Assembly: GCA_017520425.1 (NCBI GenBank) | Contig: JAFXFO010000026.1 | Location: 1 to 64,000 of the forward strand | Length of the DNA stretch: 64,000 nt | Reading direction: 5' to 3' | Source: Lachnospiraceae bacterium | GTDB taxonomy: Bacteria > Bacillota > Clostridia > Lachnospirales > Lachnospiraceae | Part shown: in pieces, positions 46,401 through 54,831 of the stretch | How the letters are laid out: each line of letters begins with the position of its first letter | Numbering within the stretch: position 1 is the first letter of the stretch | Made by a program: the position numbers and the translations under genes | Notes under the pieces: model-generated | The model's database searches: none | The model's input: the letters and a program-made list of their open reading frames with translations, nothing else | Told to the model about the DNA's origin: nothing

Positions 46401-47057
46401 ATGAAGAGAAGTTATGAAGAACAGACTCATTTTTGGGGCAAACTGTGGACTTGGACCGCAGTGTTTGTGATTTTGTCCGTACCGGTGATTATTTGTGTGG
46501 CTTATGACTGTTGGCCGGGATTTACTCCCGTGTTAAAGGGACTTTTGGGAGTGGCACCCATTTTTTGGACCGTAGGAGCCATTGAGGTAGTTACCTTTAC
46601 GCCTATGCTGGGAACGGCCGGCTCTTATTTGAGCTTTGTGACCGGAAATGTCACCAGCTTGAAGGTGCCGTCCGCTTTGAATGCCATGGAAAGTGCTAAG
46701 GTGAAGCCGGGAACGGAAGAAGGGGAAGTGTATTCCACGATAGCCATCGCCACCAGTTCCATAGTGACTGCGGTTATTATTGCGGTGGGAGTATTTTTGC
46801 TGGCACAGCTGACACCGATTTTGAATTCTCCGGTATTAAAGCCGGCTTTTGACAATATTCTACCTGCTCTGTTCGGTGGACTTGGTGTGGTATATATCAG
46901 CAAAAATTGGAAGATTGCGGTGACACCGGTGGTATTTATGGTGATACTGTTTTTGCTGGTTCCGTCTTTGGCAGGCTCCGTAGGCGTACTGGTGCCTGTA
47001 GGAGCACTGATATCCATCGGAGTGGCAAGGATATTGTATAAAAAAGGAATTGTTTAA
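46401..47057 (+). CDS. Membrane protein of the DUF5058/M20 cassette
   Basis: 218 residues, about six hydrophobic segments with EVVTFTPMLGTAGSYLSFVT and glycine-rich C-terminal helices. No family recognised with certainty. The order DUF5058-this protein-M20 peptidase suggests a two-subunit permease that imports or exports the peptidase substrate. GGGG/TGCGG precedes the ATG. Confidence 0.65.
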   Translation: MKRSYEEQTHFWGKLWTWTAVFVILSVPVIICVAYDCWPGFTPVLKGLLGVAPIFWTVGAIEVVTFTPMLGTAGSYLSFVTGNVTSLKVPSALNAMESAKVKPGTEEGEVYSTIAIATSSIVTAVIIAVGVFLLAQLTPILNSPVLKPAFDNILPALFGGLGVVYISKNWKIAVTPVVFMVILFLLVPSLAGSVGVLVPVGALISIGVARILYKKGIV

Positions 47058-47110
47058 ATACAAATGAAATATCCTGATGAACCTAAGTGGTTCGGGATTG
47101 GAGGGATACA

Positions 47111-48553
47111 ATGGGTTATGTGGTTGGTGGTATTATAGGTTTATTATTTGTGGCCTTCGTGGCAGTCGTACTGATAAGGGCTTATCGTTTTACGCCCTGC
47201 GAAGAAACAAAACCGATACCGGAAGAAATTGCTTTGGATAGGGAGAAGATTATTCGGGATATGCAGGCCATGATTCGTTGCAAGACCGTTTCTTATCGTG
47301 AAGAAGAGTTAATAGATTGGGAAGAGTTTGCTAAATTTGAGCAGGTCTTAAAGGATTGCTATCCCTTGGTACATAAGCATTGTAAGTTTAAAAAAATCGG
47401 TAAGACAGGGTTGCTGTATCATCTGGAAGGTACGGAGCATGATAGCCCTTGTATTTTCATGGCCCATTATGATGTGGTGCCTGTGACAGAAGGCGGCTGG
47501 GAGAAGCCTGCCTTTGATGCGATTATCGAAGATGACATGATGTGGGGAAGGGGTACCTTGGATACGAAGGGGACTCTTTGCGGCGTGCTGGAGGCAGCAG
47601 AACGTCTCTTGGCAGGAGGCTTTGTACCGAAGCAGGATATGTATTTTTCTTTTTCCGGTGAGGAGGAAACCTCAGGAGACAGCTGTCCTATGATGGTGGA
47701 ATGGTTTGAGCAAAAGGGCATCGTACCCGGTATGGTACTGGATGAAGGCGGTGCCGTAGTGGAAAATGTATTTCCGGGAGTGACCGGAGAATGTGCCCTC
47801 ATAGGAATTGCGGAAAAGGGTATGACGGACATAGAGCTGGTGATGGAAGGCAATGGCGGACATGCATCCACACCTCCCACCAGGACCATGCTGGGTCAGC
47901 TTTCCGAGGCTGTGGTAAAGCTTGAGAAGCATCCTTTTAAGGGGCAGTTGACCAAGCCGGTGGCAGAGATGTTTGATACCTTGGGCCGATATTCCGGTTT
48001 TGGTTATAAGGTATTATTTGCCAATTTGTGGTGTTTCAAACCGGTGCTGAATCTGGTATGCAGGCTGTCCGGCGGAGAGTTGAATGCCATGATGCGAACT
48101 ACTTGTGCTATTACTAAAATGGAAGGCTCCAAGGTCTTTAATGTATTGCCCCCCAAGGCAAGCGTGGGGATGAATCTGCGCCTGATGGGTACTGATACAG
48201 TGAAGTCTGCACAGGAATATATCCGAAAAGTGATTAGGAATGATAAGATACAAATCCGTGTGGTTGAGGGTATGAATCCTTCTGCCATATCCCAAACCCA
48301 AGGAAAGGCATGGGATGGCTTGAAGAGCGCCATTCAGGCCACCTGGACGGAGGCTATTGTATCCCCTTATCTGATGATGGCGTGTAGCGATTCCAGACAC
48401 TATTCACGGATTTCGGATAAGGTATATCGTTTCTCAGCCATGAAACTTTCCAAGGAAGAAAGAGCCATGATTCACGGTAATAACGAAAGAATACCGTTGG
48501 ATACTTTGGTAAAGACTGTGGAATTTTATATTAGATTGATGAAGGAATGCTAG
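47111..48553 (+). CDS. M20-family metallopeptidase with N-terminal membrane anchor
   Basis: About 480 residues. An N-terminal transmembrane segment (~3-25, GYVVGGIIGLLFVAFVAVVLI) is unusual for M20 enzymes. The di-metal site is intact: FMAHYDVVPVTEGGWEKP (His), GRGTLDTKGTLCGVLEA (bridging Asp), FSFSGEEETSGDS (Glu pair), MVLDEGG (Asp) and a C-terminal MACSDSRHYSRI (His). The lid has NGGHASTPP. It probably hydrolyses a peptide or N-acyl amino acid linked to the DUF5058 transport pair. The ATG at 47111 has GGAGG. Confidence 0.9.
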   Translation: MGYVVGGIIGLLFVAFVAVVLIRAYRFTPCEETKPIPEEIALDREKIIRDMQAMIRCKTVSYREEELIDWEEFAKFEQVLKDCYPLVHKHCKFKKIGKTGLLYHLEGTEHDSPCIFMAHYDVVPVTEGGWEKPAFDAIIEDDMMWGRGTLDTKGTLCGVLEAAERLLAGGFVPKQDMYFSFSGEEETSGDSCPMMVEWFEQKGIVPGMVLDEGGAVVENVFPGVTGECALIGIAEKGMTDIELVMEGNGGHASTPPTRTMLGQLSEAVVKLEKHPFKGQLTKPVAEMFDTLGRYSGFGYKVLFANLWCFKPVLNLVCRLSGGELNAMMRTTCAITKMEGSKVFNVLPPKASVGMNLRLMGTDTVKSAQEYIRKVIRNDKIQIRVVEGMNPSAISQTQGKAWDGLKSAIQATWTEAIVSPYLMMACSDSRHYSRISDKVYRFSAMKLSKEERAMIHGNNERIPLDTLVKTVEFYIRLMKEC

Positions 48554-49837
48554 TTGAGTATGAAAGACAATAGAGACAGATTGATTGCCGCTAAAAAGAA
48601 GGCGGCCAGACAGGCAAAGAAGCAAGGCGAAAAAAACGCTGCAGCATCGGCGAATAAAGCACAGGACAAGAAACCCGCAACCGGGAAGCAGAAAAAGGGA
48701 AGCAGTATCTGTCCGGTTTCCGAAAAATGCGGGGGCTGTAAGTGGATTGATAAGGAATACAGTGTACAGCTGAAGGAAAAAGAGAAGTGGGTAAAGGGTT
48801 TGTTGGAGCCTTTTTGCAAGACAGAACCCATCATTGGTATGAAACAGCCCACCCATTACCGGAACAAGGTTCATGCTGTATTCGGCGAGGATAGAAAACA
48901 CAATATCATTTCCGGAATATATGAGGAAGGTACTCACAGAATCGTACCCGTGGATAGTTGTTTAATCGAGAATGAAAAGGCGGATGCCATCATTGTGTCC
49001 ATACGGGAGCTGTTAAAGTCTTTTAAGATTCGTCCCTACAATGAGGATACCGGTTATGGTCTTTTGCGCCACGTACTGATTCGTACGGGCCAAACAACCG
49101 GGCAAATTATGGTGGTGCTGGTGCTGGCGTCCCCCATTATGCCTTCTAAGAATAATTTTGTAAAGGCACTTTTGAAGATACATCCGGAGATTACCACCAT
49201 CGTGGTGAATGTAAATAATCGAGGCACCAGTATGATACTGGGCGACAAGGAACAGGTGATTTACGGCAAGGGTTATATTGAGGATGTACTTTGCGGCAAA
49301 ACCTTCCGCATCTCTCCCAAATCCTTCTATCAGGTGAATCCGTTACAGACGGAAAAGCTATATGGTAAGGCATTGGAATTTGCGGATTTACAAGGTAATG
49401 AGACAGTGCTTGATGCCTATTGCGGCACCGGAACCATCGGTATCATCGCCAGTGATAAAGCAGGTAAGGTCATCGGCGTGGAATTAAACGCAGACGCCGT
49501 AAAGGATGCTAGGGAGAATGCCAAACGCAACAATGTAAAGAATATCCAGTTCTATCAAAACGATGCCGGAAAGTTCTTAGTGGAGATGGCAGAGCAGGGC
49601 GCCAAGGTGGATGTGGTACTGATGGACCCGCCCAGAAGCGGCAGCGATGAAGCCTTCTTAAGCTCTGTAGTAAAGATGAAGCCGAAGAAGGTGGTTTATA
49701 TTTCTTGTAATCCGGAGACCCTGGCTAGGGATTTGAAGTATCTGACCAAGCAGGGATATAAGGTGAAAAGGGCTGTGGGCTGTGATATGTTCCCGTTTAC
49801 CAGTCATTGTGAATGTATTGTGATGCTAGAAAAATAA
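48554..49837 (+). CDS. 23S rRNA (uracil-5)-methyltransferase, RlmD/RumA-type
   Basis: 427 residues from a TTG with AAGGAA at good spacing; the ATG at 48560 is an alternative. A basic lysine/alanine-rich N-terminal extension (~1-50) replaces the usual TRAM domain. The iron-sulfur Cys set CPVSEKCGGCKW follows. The C-terminal Rossmann domain has DAYCGTGTIGIIAS (SAM motif) and VVLMDPPRSG (motif IV). The nucleophile is Cys in VYISCNPETLARDL and the general base is Glu in HCECIVML. The target is probably U1939 or U747 of 23S rRNA. Confidence 0.93.
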   Translation: MSMKDNRDRLIAAKKKAARQAKKQGEKNAAASANKAQDKKPATGKQKKGSSICPVSEKCGGCKWIDKEYSVQLKEKEKWVKGLLEPFCKTEPIIGMKQPTHYRNKVHAVFGEDRKHNIISGIYEEGTHRIVPVDSCLIENEKADAIIVSIRELLKSFKIRPYNEDTGYGLLRHVLIRTGQTTGQIMVVLVLASPIMPSKNNFVKALLKIHPEITTIVVNVNNRGTSMILGDKEQVIYGKGYIEDVLCGKTFRISPKSFYQVNPLQTEKLYGKALEFADLQGNETVLDAYCGTGTIGIIASDKAGKVIGVELNADAVKDARENAKRNNVKNIQFYQNDAGKFLVEMAEQGAKVDVVLMDPPRSGSDEAFLSSVVKMKPKKVVYISCNPETLARDLKYLTKQGYKVKRAVGCDMFPFTSHCECIVMLEK

Positions 49838-49853
49838 ACAATGGAGTGATATT

Positions 49854-50444
49854 ATGTCGGGTAAAAAATCAGGAAAGAAGAAAATCTGTGTTTATGGTAT
49901 CATAGTGGCTTTGATTATATTAGTTTGCGGTGTCATCGTAGTAGTAGCTGCCATAAACAAGGAAGAGTCCACGCAGGAAGAAGAGTGGGAAGAACAGGAA
50001 GATAAGGAAAAAGAAGAGGATAATAAGAAGGATGAGTCCAAGGCAGAGGAAGTATCAGATTTAGAAAATACCGGGGGATTCATGAAGTATGTGGATACTT
50101 CCAGAAAAAGCAATGATTGTATGACCATTGGTTCGATGATGGACGTGTTATGTATTACTGCTGCCGATCCGTCAATCGACTGGAAGACGGAAGAGGTGAC
50201 TGTTATATTCACACAGGATGGAGGGAAATACATCTGCGGAAATGCGGATGTGATTAAGTATATGTCTGATATTATGCCTGAAGAAAGTGCGAATGTAAGT
50301 CAATGGGGCGATGGTTGGGAGATTCGTGCCCAAAAGGATTTAAGTACCGGAGTCCCCGTTTTTAGCTTCATAGGAGATTACGAAGCACTTAAGGAGTTCA
50401 AACCGGAATTAGCAGCACGATTTGAAAGCGTCTTGGAGAATTAA
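49854..50444 (+). CDS. Membrane-anchored hypothetical protein with acidic spacer
   Basis: 196 residues. A short basic N-terminus precedes one transmembrane segment (~10-32). A highly charged Glu/Asp/Lys spacer (~36-68) follows, then an extracytoplasmic domain of ~125 residues with no motif recognised. It starts 16 nt after the methyltransferase stop. Function not recognised; it could be a small envelope or sensor-type protein. Confidence 0.75.
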   Translation: MSGKKSGKKKICVYGIIVALIILVCGVIVVVAAINKEESTQEEEWEEQEDKEKEEDNKKDESKAEEVSDLENTGGFMKYVDTSRKSNDCMTIGSMMDVLCITAADPSIDWKTEEVTVIFTQDGGKYICGNADVIKYMSDIMPEESANVSQWGDGWEIRAQKDLSTGVPVFSFIGDYEALKEFKPELAARFESVLEN

Positions 50445-50561
50445 CAGATGAGGATGCAGTAGGAATCTTCTGTATCATGAGTGAAAAATACTATTGAAAT
50501 TGTAGTCTGTATGATACAATAAAAGATAGAATATTGGGGTACAAAACGAAGGAGGGTTACC

Positions 50562-52556
50562 ATGAGAATTTATGTAAATGTAAATGCAGGTCATGACGGC
50601 AACGGTACCAAAGAAATGCCTTTCCGCCGTATTAATGATGCGGCAAAAATAGCTGTGGCAGGGGACGAGGTGCTGGTGGCACCGGGTATTTACCGTGAAT
50701 ATGTGAATCCTATCAATGCAGGTACGGCTGAGGCATGTATTACCTACCGTAGTGTGGAGCCTTTGGGGGCTGTCATTACCGGTGCGGAAGCGGTGAAGAA
50801 TTGGAAGAATTATGAAGGCGATGTATGGGTTTGCCGTGTAAATAACAGTATCTTTGGAGATTACAATCCTTACACCACTTATGTGTATGGTGACTGGTAT
50901 TTTGCCAAGGCAGACAAGCATACAGGTTGTGTATATTTGAACGATAAGGCATTGTATGAGACGGCAACCTTGGAAGAATGTATGAAGCCGGAAGTGTATG
51001 AGTACAGCTGGGTACCGGAAGATTCCCTTTACAAATGGTACACTGAGCAGGATACAGAGAAGGATGAAACCATTATTTATGCCAACTTCTTAGGGGCAAA
51101 TCCCAATGAGGAAAACGTAGAAATCAATGTAAGACGTATGTGCTTCTTCCCGGCAAAGACAGGAGTGAGCTACATAACCGTAAGCGGATTTAATATCAAT
51201 AAAGCAGCAACTACCTGGGCACCTCCCGCAGCATTCCAGGATGGTATGATCGGACCTCACTGGAGTAAGGGATGGATTATCGAGGATTGTGATATTTCGA
51301 ACAGTAAATGTTCCGGTATTTCCTTAGGTAAATATTATGACCCGGACAACAACCACTACTTTACCAACAAATACGTAAAGAGCCCTACCCAGATGGAGCG
51401 TGATGCGGTATGTCGCGGTCAGTTCCACGGTTGGAAGAAGGAGAGAATCGGTAGCCATATCATCCGTCGTAACAATATTCACCACTGCGAACAGGGCGGT
51501 ATTATCGGACGTATGGGTGGTGTGTTCAGTATCATCGAGGACAACCATATTCATCACATCAACAATATGATGGAGCTGGGCGGTGCTGAGATTTCCGGTA
51601 TTAAGATGCATGCTGCCATCGACGTAACCATTCGTCGTAATCATATCCATCATTGTACCATGGGTGTATGGTGTGACTGGGAAGCACAGGGTACCCGCAT
51701 TAGCCAGAACTTACTTCATGACAACCAGAGACCTAAGTTTGCCAAGGCACTGCCCGGCGGTATGATGTCACAGGATATCTTTATTGAGGTAAGTCACGGC
51801 CCCACTTTGATTGACCATAATATTATGCTTTCCGAAGCCGGTGTAAGATTTGCAACCCAGGGTGTGGCAATGGTACACAATCTGGTTTGCGGTGCACTGA
51901 CAGACGTAGGCGGCGGTACTACCTGGAGATATACACCTTATCATATGCCTCATCGTACGGAGGTTATGGGCTTTATGACCTTCCTTCATGGGGATGACAG
52001 ATTCTACAACAATATTTTCGTACAGAAGTATCCTGCACAGGATGTTATCACCCGTCATGATTCGGATGATGGATTTGATTCCGAGAACCGTGTGGTAGGT
52101 ACCTGGACCTTTGATGAATACCCCAGCTTTGAGGAGTGGAGTGCACAGTTTGATTTCAGCAAACCTGCTAATATGAAGGCGCTGGAGCCTGCTCATTTCG
52201 GACATTTGCCCGTATGGTCAGAAGGTAACTTATACCTGGGCGGTGCGAAGGCTTGGAAGAAGGAAGTAAACGGACAGGTAGTGGAAGGTACTTCCGAAGA
52301 TATTCGTGTGGAACTGGTAGAAAAGGATGGCAAGTATTATCTGGATACCAATGTGTATGAATTCTTAGGCGACTTCTCAGACAGAATGATTAACACCGAG
52401 ATACTGGGTAAGGCATTTGAACCCGAGCAGTATTTCGAGAATCCTGACAGAACGCCCATTACCTTTAATACCGACTATTTCGGTGAACATCGTGGTATCA
52501 ATATCATTCCCGGACCTTTTGCAGATGCACAGGATTGGAAAGAAAGAGAAGTATAG
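50562..52556 (+). CDS. GH120 beta-xylosidase (right-handed beta-helix)
   Basis: A 664-residue glycoside hydrolase. Beta-helix repeats dominate, and the protein is collinear, in my recollection, with the GH120 xylosidase XylC of Thermoanaerobacterium: INVRRMCFFPAKTG, TTWAPPAA, IGPHWSKGWIIED and GSHIIRRNNIHHCEQGGI. The likely catalytic acids lie in GVWCDWEAQGTR (nucleophile Asp) and DIFIEVSHGPTL (acid/base Glu). No signal peptide, so it acts on imported xylo-oligosaccharides. It stands alone with its own terminator and no adjacent xyl genes. Confidence 0.88.
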   Translation: MRIYVNVNAGHDGNGTKEMPFRRINDAAKIAVAGDEVLVAPGIYREYVNPINAGTAEACITYRSVEPLGAVITGAEAVKNWKNYEGDVWVCRVNNSIFGDYNPYTTYVYGDWYFAKADKHTGCVYLNDKALYETATLEECMKPEVYEYSWVPEDSLYKWYTEQDTEKDETIIYANFLGANPNEENVEINVRRMCFFPAKTGVSYITVSGFNINKAATTWAPPAAFQDGMIGPHWSKGWIIEDCDISNSKCSGISLGKYYDPDNNHYFTNKYVKSPTQMERDAVCRGQFHGWKKERIGSHIIRRNNIHHCEQGGIIGRMGGVFSIIEDNHIHHINNMMELGGAEISGIKMHAAIDVTIRRNHIHHCTMGVWCDWEAQGTRISQNLLHDNQRPKFAKALPGGMMSQDIFIEVSHGPTLIDHNIMLSEAGVRFATQGVAMVHNLVCGALTDVGGGTTWRYTPYHMPHRTEVMGFMTFLHGDDRFYNNIFVQKYPAQDVITRHDSDDGFDSENRVVGTWTFDEYPSFEEWSAQFDFSKPANMKALEPAHFGHLPVWSEGNLYLGGAKAWKKEVNGQVVEGTSEDIRVELVEKDGKYYLDTNVYEFLGDFSDRMINTEILGKAFEPEQYFENPDRTPITFNTDYFGEHRGINIIPGPFADAQDWKEREV

Positions 52557-52563
52557 AGTAAAT

Positions 52564-52598
52564 AAAGGGCTCGCCGTGTAATACACAGCGAGTCCTTT
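52564..52598 (+). terminator. Terminator after the GH120 gene
   Basis: An 11-bp stem AAAGGGCTCGC/GCGAGTCCTTT (one G-T) with an inner TGT/ACA pair, 8 nt after the stop. Confidence 0.85.
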
Positions 52599-52673
52599 GT
52601 GTGTTGGGAGCTTTTTGGTGGCGTTTTGCATGATATATAATAAGAGAGTTTTTTGTGGGTTTAAACCAGAGAA

Positions 52674-52914
52674 TTCTACCCATAGGACTGGTGATGAGTA
52701 CGTATGGGTAGAAAATTAAGAAGACTTACTTGGTTTTAGGACAAAAAGTTCTGCCCAAATGAACTAGAGAATTGGCTATGGGCAGAAAATTAGGAAGATT
52801 AGGATGGAAAGTTCTGTCTAAAGAGAAGGTGAAATGCTACAATAGGTAGAAGATTGAGAAATTATAGCTAGGAAATTCTGCCCATACAAGGTAAAATGGT
52901 ATTAATAGGCAGAA
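52674..52914. repeat. Hairpin array 1 upstream of the WYL regulator
   Basis: Four tandem units of about 64-75 bp, each an inverted repeat around TTCTRCCCA/TGGGYAGAA. Unit 1: TTCTACCCATA (52674) with TATGGGTAGAA (52703). Unit 2: TTCTGCCCA (52749) with TGGGCAGAA (52779). Unit 3: TTCTGTCTA (52812) with TAGGTAGAA (52843), paired through two G-U wobbles. Unit 4: TTCTGCCCATA (52876) with a partner ending 52914, one mismatch. Spacers share AAAATTA..GAAGA-type sequence. Pairing is kept while sequence drifts, which points to RNA structure. Not a CRISPR: arms are short and spacers are themselves repeats. Confidence 0.75.
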
Positions 52915-52939
52915 GAGATGTGAGAGGAAATGCAAAGCT

Positions 52940-53842
52940 ATGAAAATTGACCGCTTAATCGGAATTATTACCACCTTGCAACAGCAAAAGTTTGTGACGG
53001 CACCTTATCTGGCAGAGAAATTCGAGGTGTCCAGACGTACTATAAACCGTGATGTTGAAGATATTTGTAAAGCCGGTATTCCTATTGTGACAACACAAGG
53101 AGCGAATGGTGGTATCTCCATCATGGAGGGATTCGCTTTAGATACTACGGTGTTTACGGAGCAGGAATTATCCGCTATTTTTGCGGGCTTAAAGTCGCTG
53201 GACAGTGTGTCAAAATCAGCTTCTGCAGAAAAGCTGGCACAAAAAATAGGGGGCAACAAAAGTATTCCTGTGGCGGATCATATGGTAATCGATCTGGCAT
53301 CCTTTTATAAAGATGATTTGGCGGCGAAAATTGATACCATAAAGTTGGCAATCAAACAGGCAAAGTGTATTACATTTCACTATTGCTATAACAAAGGGGA
53401 AGCTGATAAGACCATTGAACCATACCTGATTGTATTTAAATGGTCGGATTGGTATGTATTCGGATTCTGTAAGGTGCGACAGGACTTTCGCATGTACAAA
53501 TTGCGACGGTTGTGGAATTTACAAATGACAGAAGAAAATTTCCTAGTCAGAGAAGTGCCGGAGGAGAAAAAGCAGTTTGGTGTGAATATGACGGATGATT
53601 ATGTGATTACAGCAGTATATGATGCATCGGTTAAATATAGATTGGTGGAAGAATATGGTCATACTTCTTTTATAGAGAAGGAGGATGGAAGCTTGCATAT
53701 GGAGTGGGGATTTACCAGACCTGAAAATGCTGTAGAATGGTTTTTGAGTTTCGGAGATAAGGTAAAAGTGCTGGAACCACCGGAAATGGTGGAACGGATG
53801 AAGAACGCATTGGAGCGTATCAAAAATTTATATGAAACATGA
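52940..53842 (+). CDS. WYL-domain transcriptional regulator (YafY/DeoR-type)
   Basis: 300 residues. The N-terminal HTH (~1-60; FVTAPYLAEKFEVSRRTINRD) is the HTH_11 type. A short linker follows, then a WYL domain (~135-215; CITFHYCYNKGE... and WSDWYVFGFCKVRQDFRMYK) and a C-terminal WCX-like part. WYL proteins are ligand-sensing regulators, several of which respond to DNA damage or single-stranded DNA. The gene sits directly after hairpin array 1 and 62 nt before the GyrI-like gene, which is probably its target. The ribosome site (GAGAGG) is 12 nt away, longer than usual. Confidence 0.9.
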   Translation: MKIDRLIGIITTLQQQKFVTAPYLAEKFEVSRRTINRDVEDICKAGIPIVTTQGANGGISIMEGFALDTTVFTEQELSAIFAGLKSLDSVSKSASAEKLAQKIGGNKSIPVADHMVIDLASFYKDDLAAKIDTIKLAIKQAKCITFHYCYNKGEADKTIEPYLIVFKWSDWYVFGFCKVRQDFRMYKLRRLWNLQMTEENFLVREVPEEKKQFGVNMTDDYVITAVYDASVKYRLVEEYGHTSFIEKEDGSLHMEWGFTRPENAVEWFLSFGDKVKVLEPPEMVERMKNALERIKNLYET

Positions 53843-53904
53843 CATACTGTTGTCTTGTTTGAGGTGTTATGGTGTAGATAAATGATTCACAAAGGAGAAA
53901 AAAC

Positions 53905-54831
53905 ATGGCTTTTGATTACAAGAAAGAGTATAAAGAATACTACATGCCACCAAAAACACCAACCATTATCACGATACCCGCTATGAATTATCTGGCAGTT
54001 CGTGGAAAGGGAAATCCTAATGATGAGAGTGGAGAATACAAGGATTCTATTGGCCTGTTGTATGGGATAGCGTTTACTCTTAAGATGAGTTATAAAGGAG
54101 AGCATAAAATAGAGGGCTATTTTGAATATGTGGTACCTCCTTTAGAAGGCTTTTGGTGGCAGGAAGGTGTACAAGGAATCGATTATGACCGTAAAGAAGA
54201 TTTTAATTTTATTTCTCTAATACGTCTGCCGGATTTTGTGACATATGCAGATTTTGAATGGGCGGTGGCTGAAGCTACCCGTAAAAAGAAGGCTGATTTT
54301 TCTAAGGTGGAGTATCTTACATATAACGAAGGAATCTGCGTGCAATGTATGCATATGGGGTCCTATGATGATGAGCCGGTTACCATTGAGGCTATGCATA
54401 AGTTTGCTAAGGAGAATGGATATGAACCGGAAATTACAGCGACACGCTATCATCATGAAATATATCTTTCAGACCCAAGAAAGTGTGATGTGAGTAAGTT
54501 GAAAACGGTGATCAGGCACCCGGTTAAGAAGATGGCGGAAATGCCTATGATAGATTCAAGATGCGGGCTTCACTGTACAGAGTGCGAATACAAAGATTCA
54601 TGCAATTGCGGTGGTTGTATTGAAACAAACGGACACCCGTTTCACGGGGAGTGTCCGATAGCAATATGTTGTCAGAAGAAGGGCGTTGTACACTGTGGGG
54701 AATGTGGCGATATTCCCTGCGAACTTCTGACACAGTATTCCTGTGATCCGGAGCATGGTGATACACCCCAAGGAGCCAGAATTGAGCAATGTAAGAAGTG
54801 GTATGCGGAAGGAAAGACAAAACATGAATAA
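53905..54831 (+). CDS. GyrI-like ligand-binding/hydrolase domain fused to DUF3795
   Basis: 308 residues. The N-terminal ~210 form a GyrI-like (SRPBCC-unrelated, COG4832-type) domain: PAMNYLAVRGKGNPN, VVPPLEGFWWQEG, LIRLPDFVTYADFEWA, MHMGSYDDEPVTIEAM and HHEIYLSDPRKCD. Relatives hydrolyse cyclopropane-type DNA-alkylating natural products. The C-terminal ~95 form a Cys-rich DUF3795 metal-binding module (CGLHCTECEYKDSCNCGGC, CPIAICCQKKGVVHCGECG). The fusion is not one I recognise as common. The gene overlaps the next by 8 nt and follows the WYL regulator. AGGAG precedes the ATG. Confidence 0.85.
   Translation: MAFDYKKEYKEYYMPPKTPTIITIPAMNYLAVRGKGNPNDESGEYKDSIGLLYGIAFTLKMSYKGEHKIEGYFEYVVPPLEGFWWQEGVQGIDYDRKEDFNFISLIRLPDFVTYADFEWAVAEATRKKKADFSKVEYLTYNEGICVQCMHMGSYDDEPVTIEAMHKFAKENGYEPEITATRYHHEIYLSDPRKCDVSKLKTVIRHPVKKMAEMPMIDSRCGLHCTECEYKDSCNCGGCIETNGHPFHGECPIAICCQKKGVVHCGECGDIPCELLTQYSCDPEHGDTPQGARIEQCKKWYAEGKTKHE

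Noticed and set aside
52674-52914. CRISPR-like array
   Set aside because: Arms are 9-11 bp, imperfect and inverted; spacers are related to each other. No cas genes are in the window.
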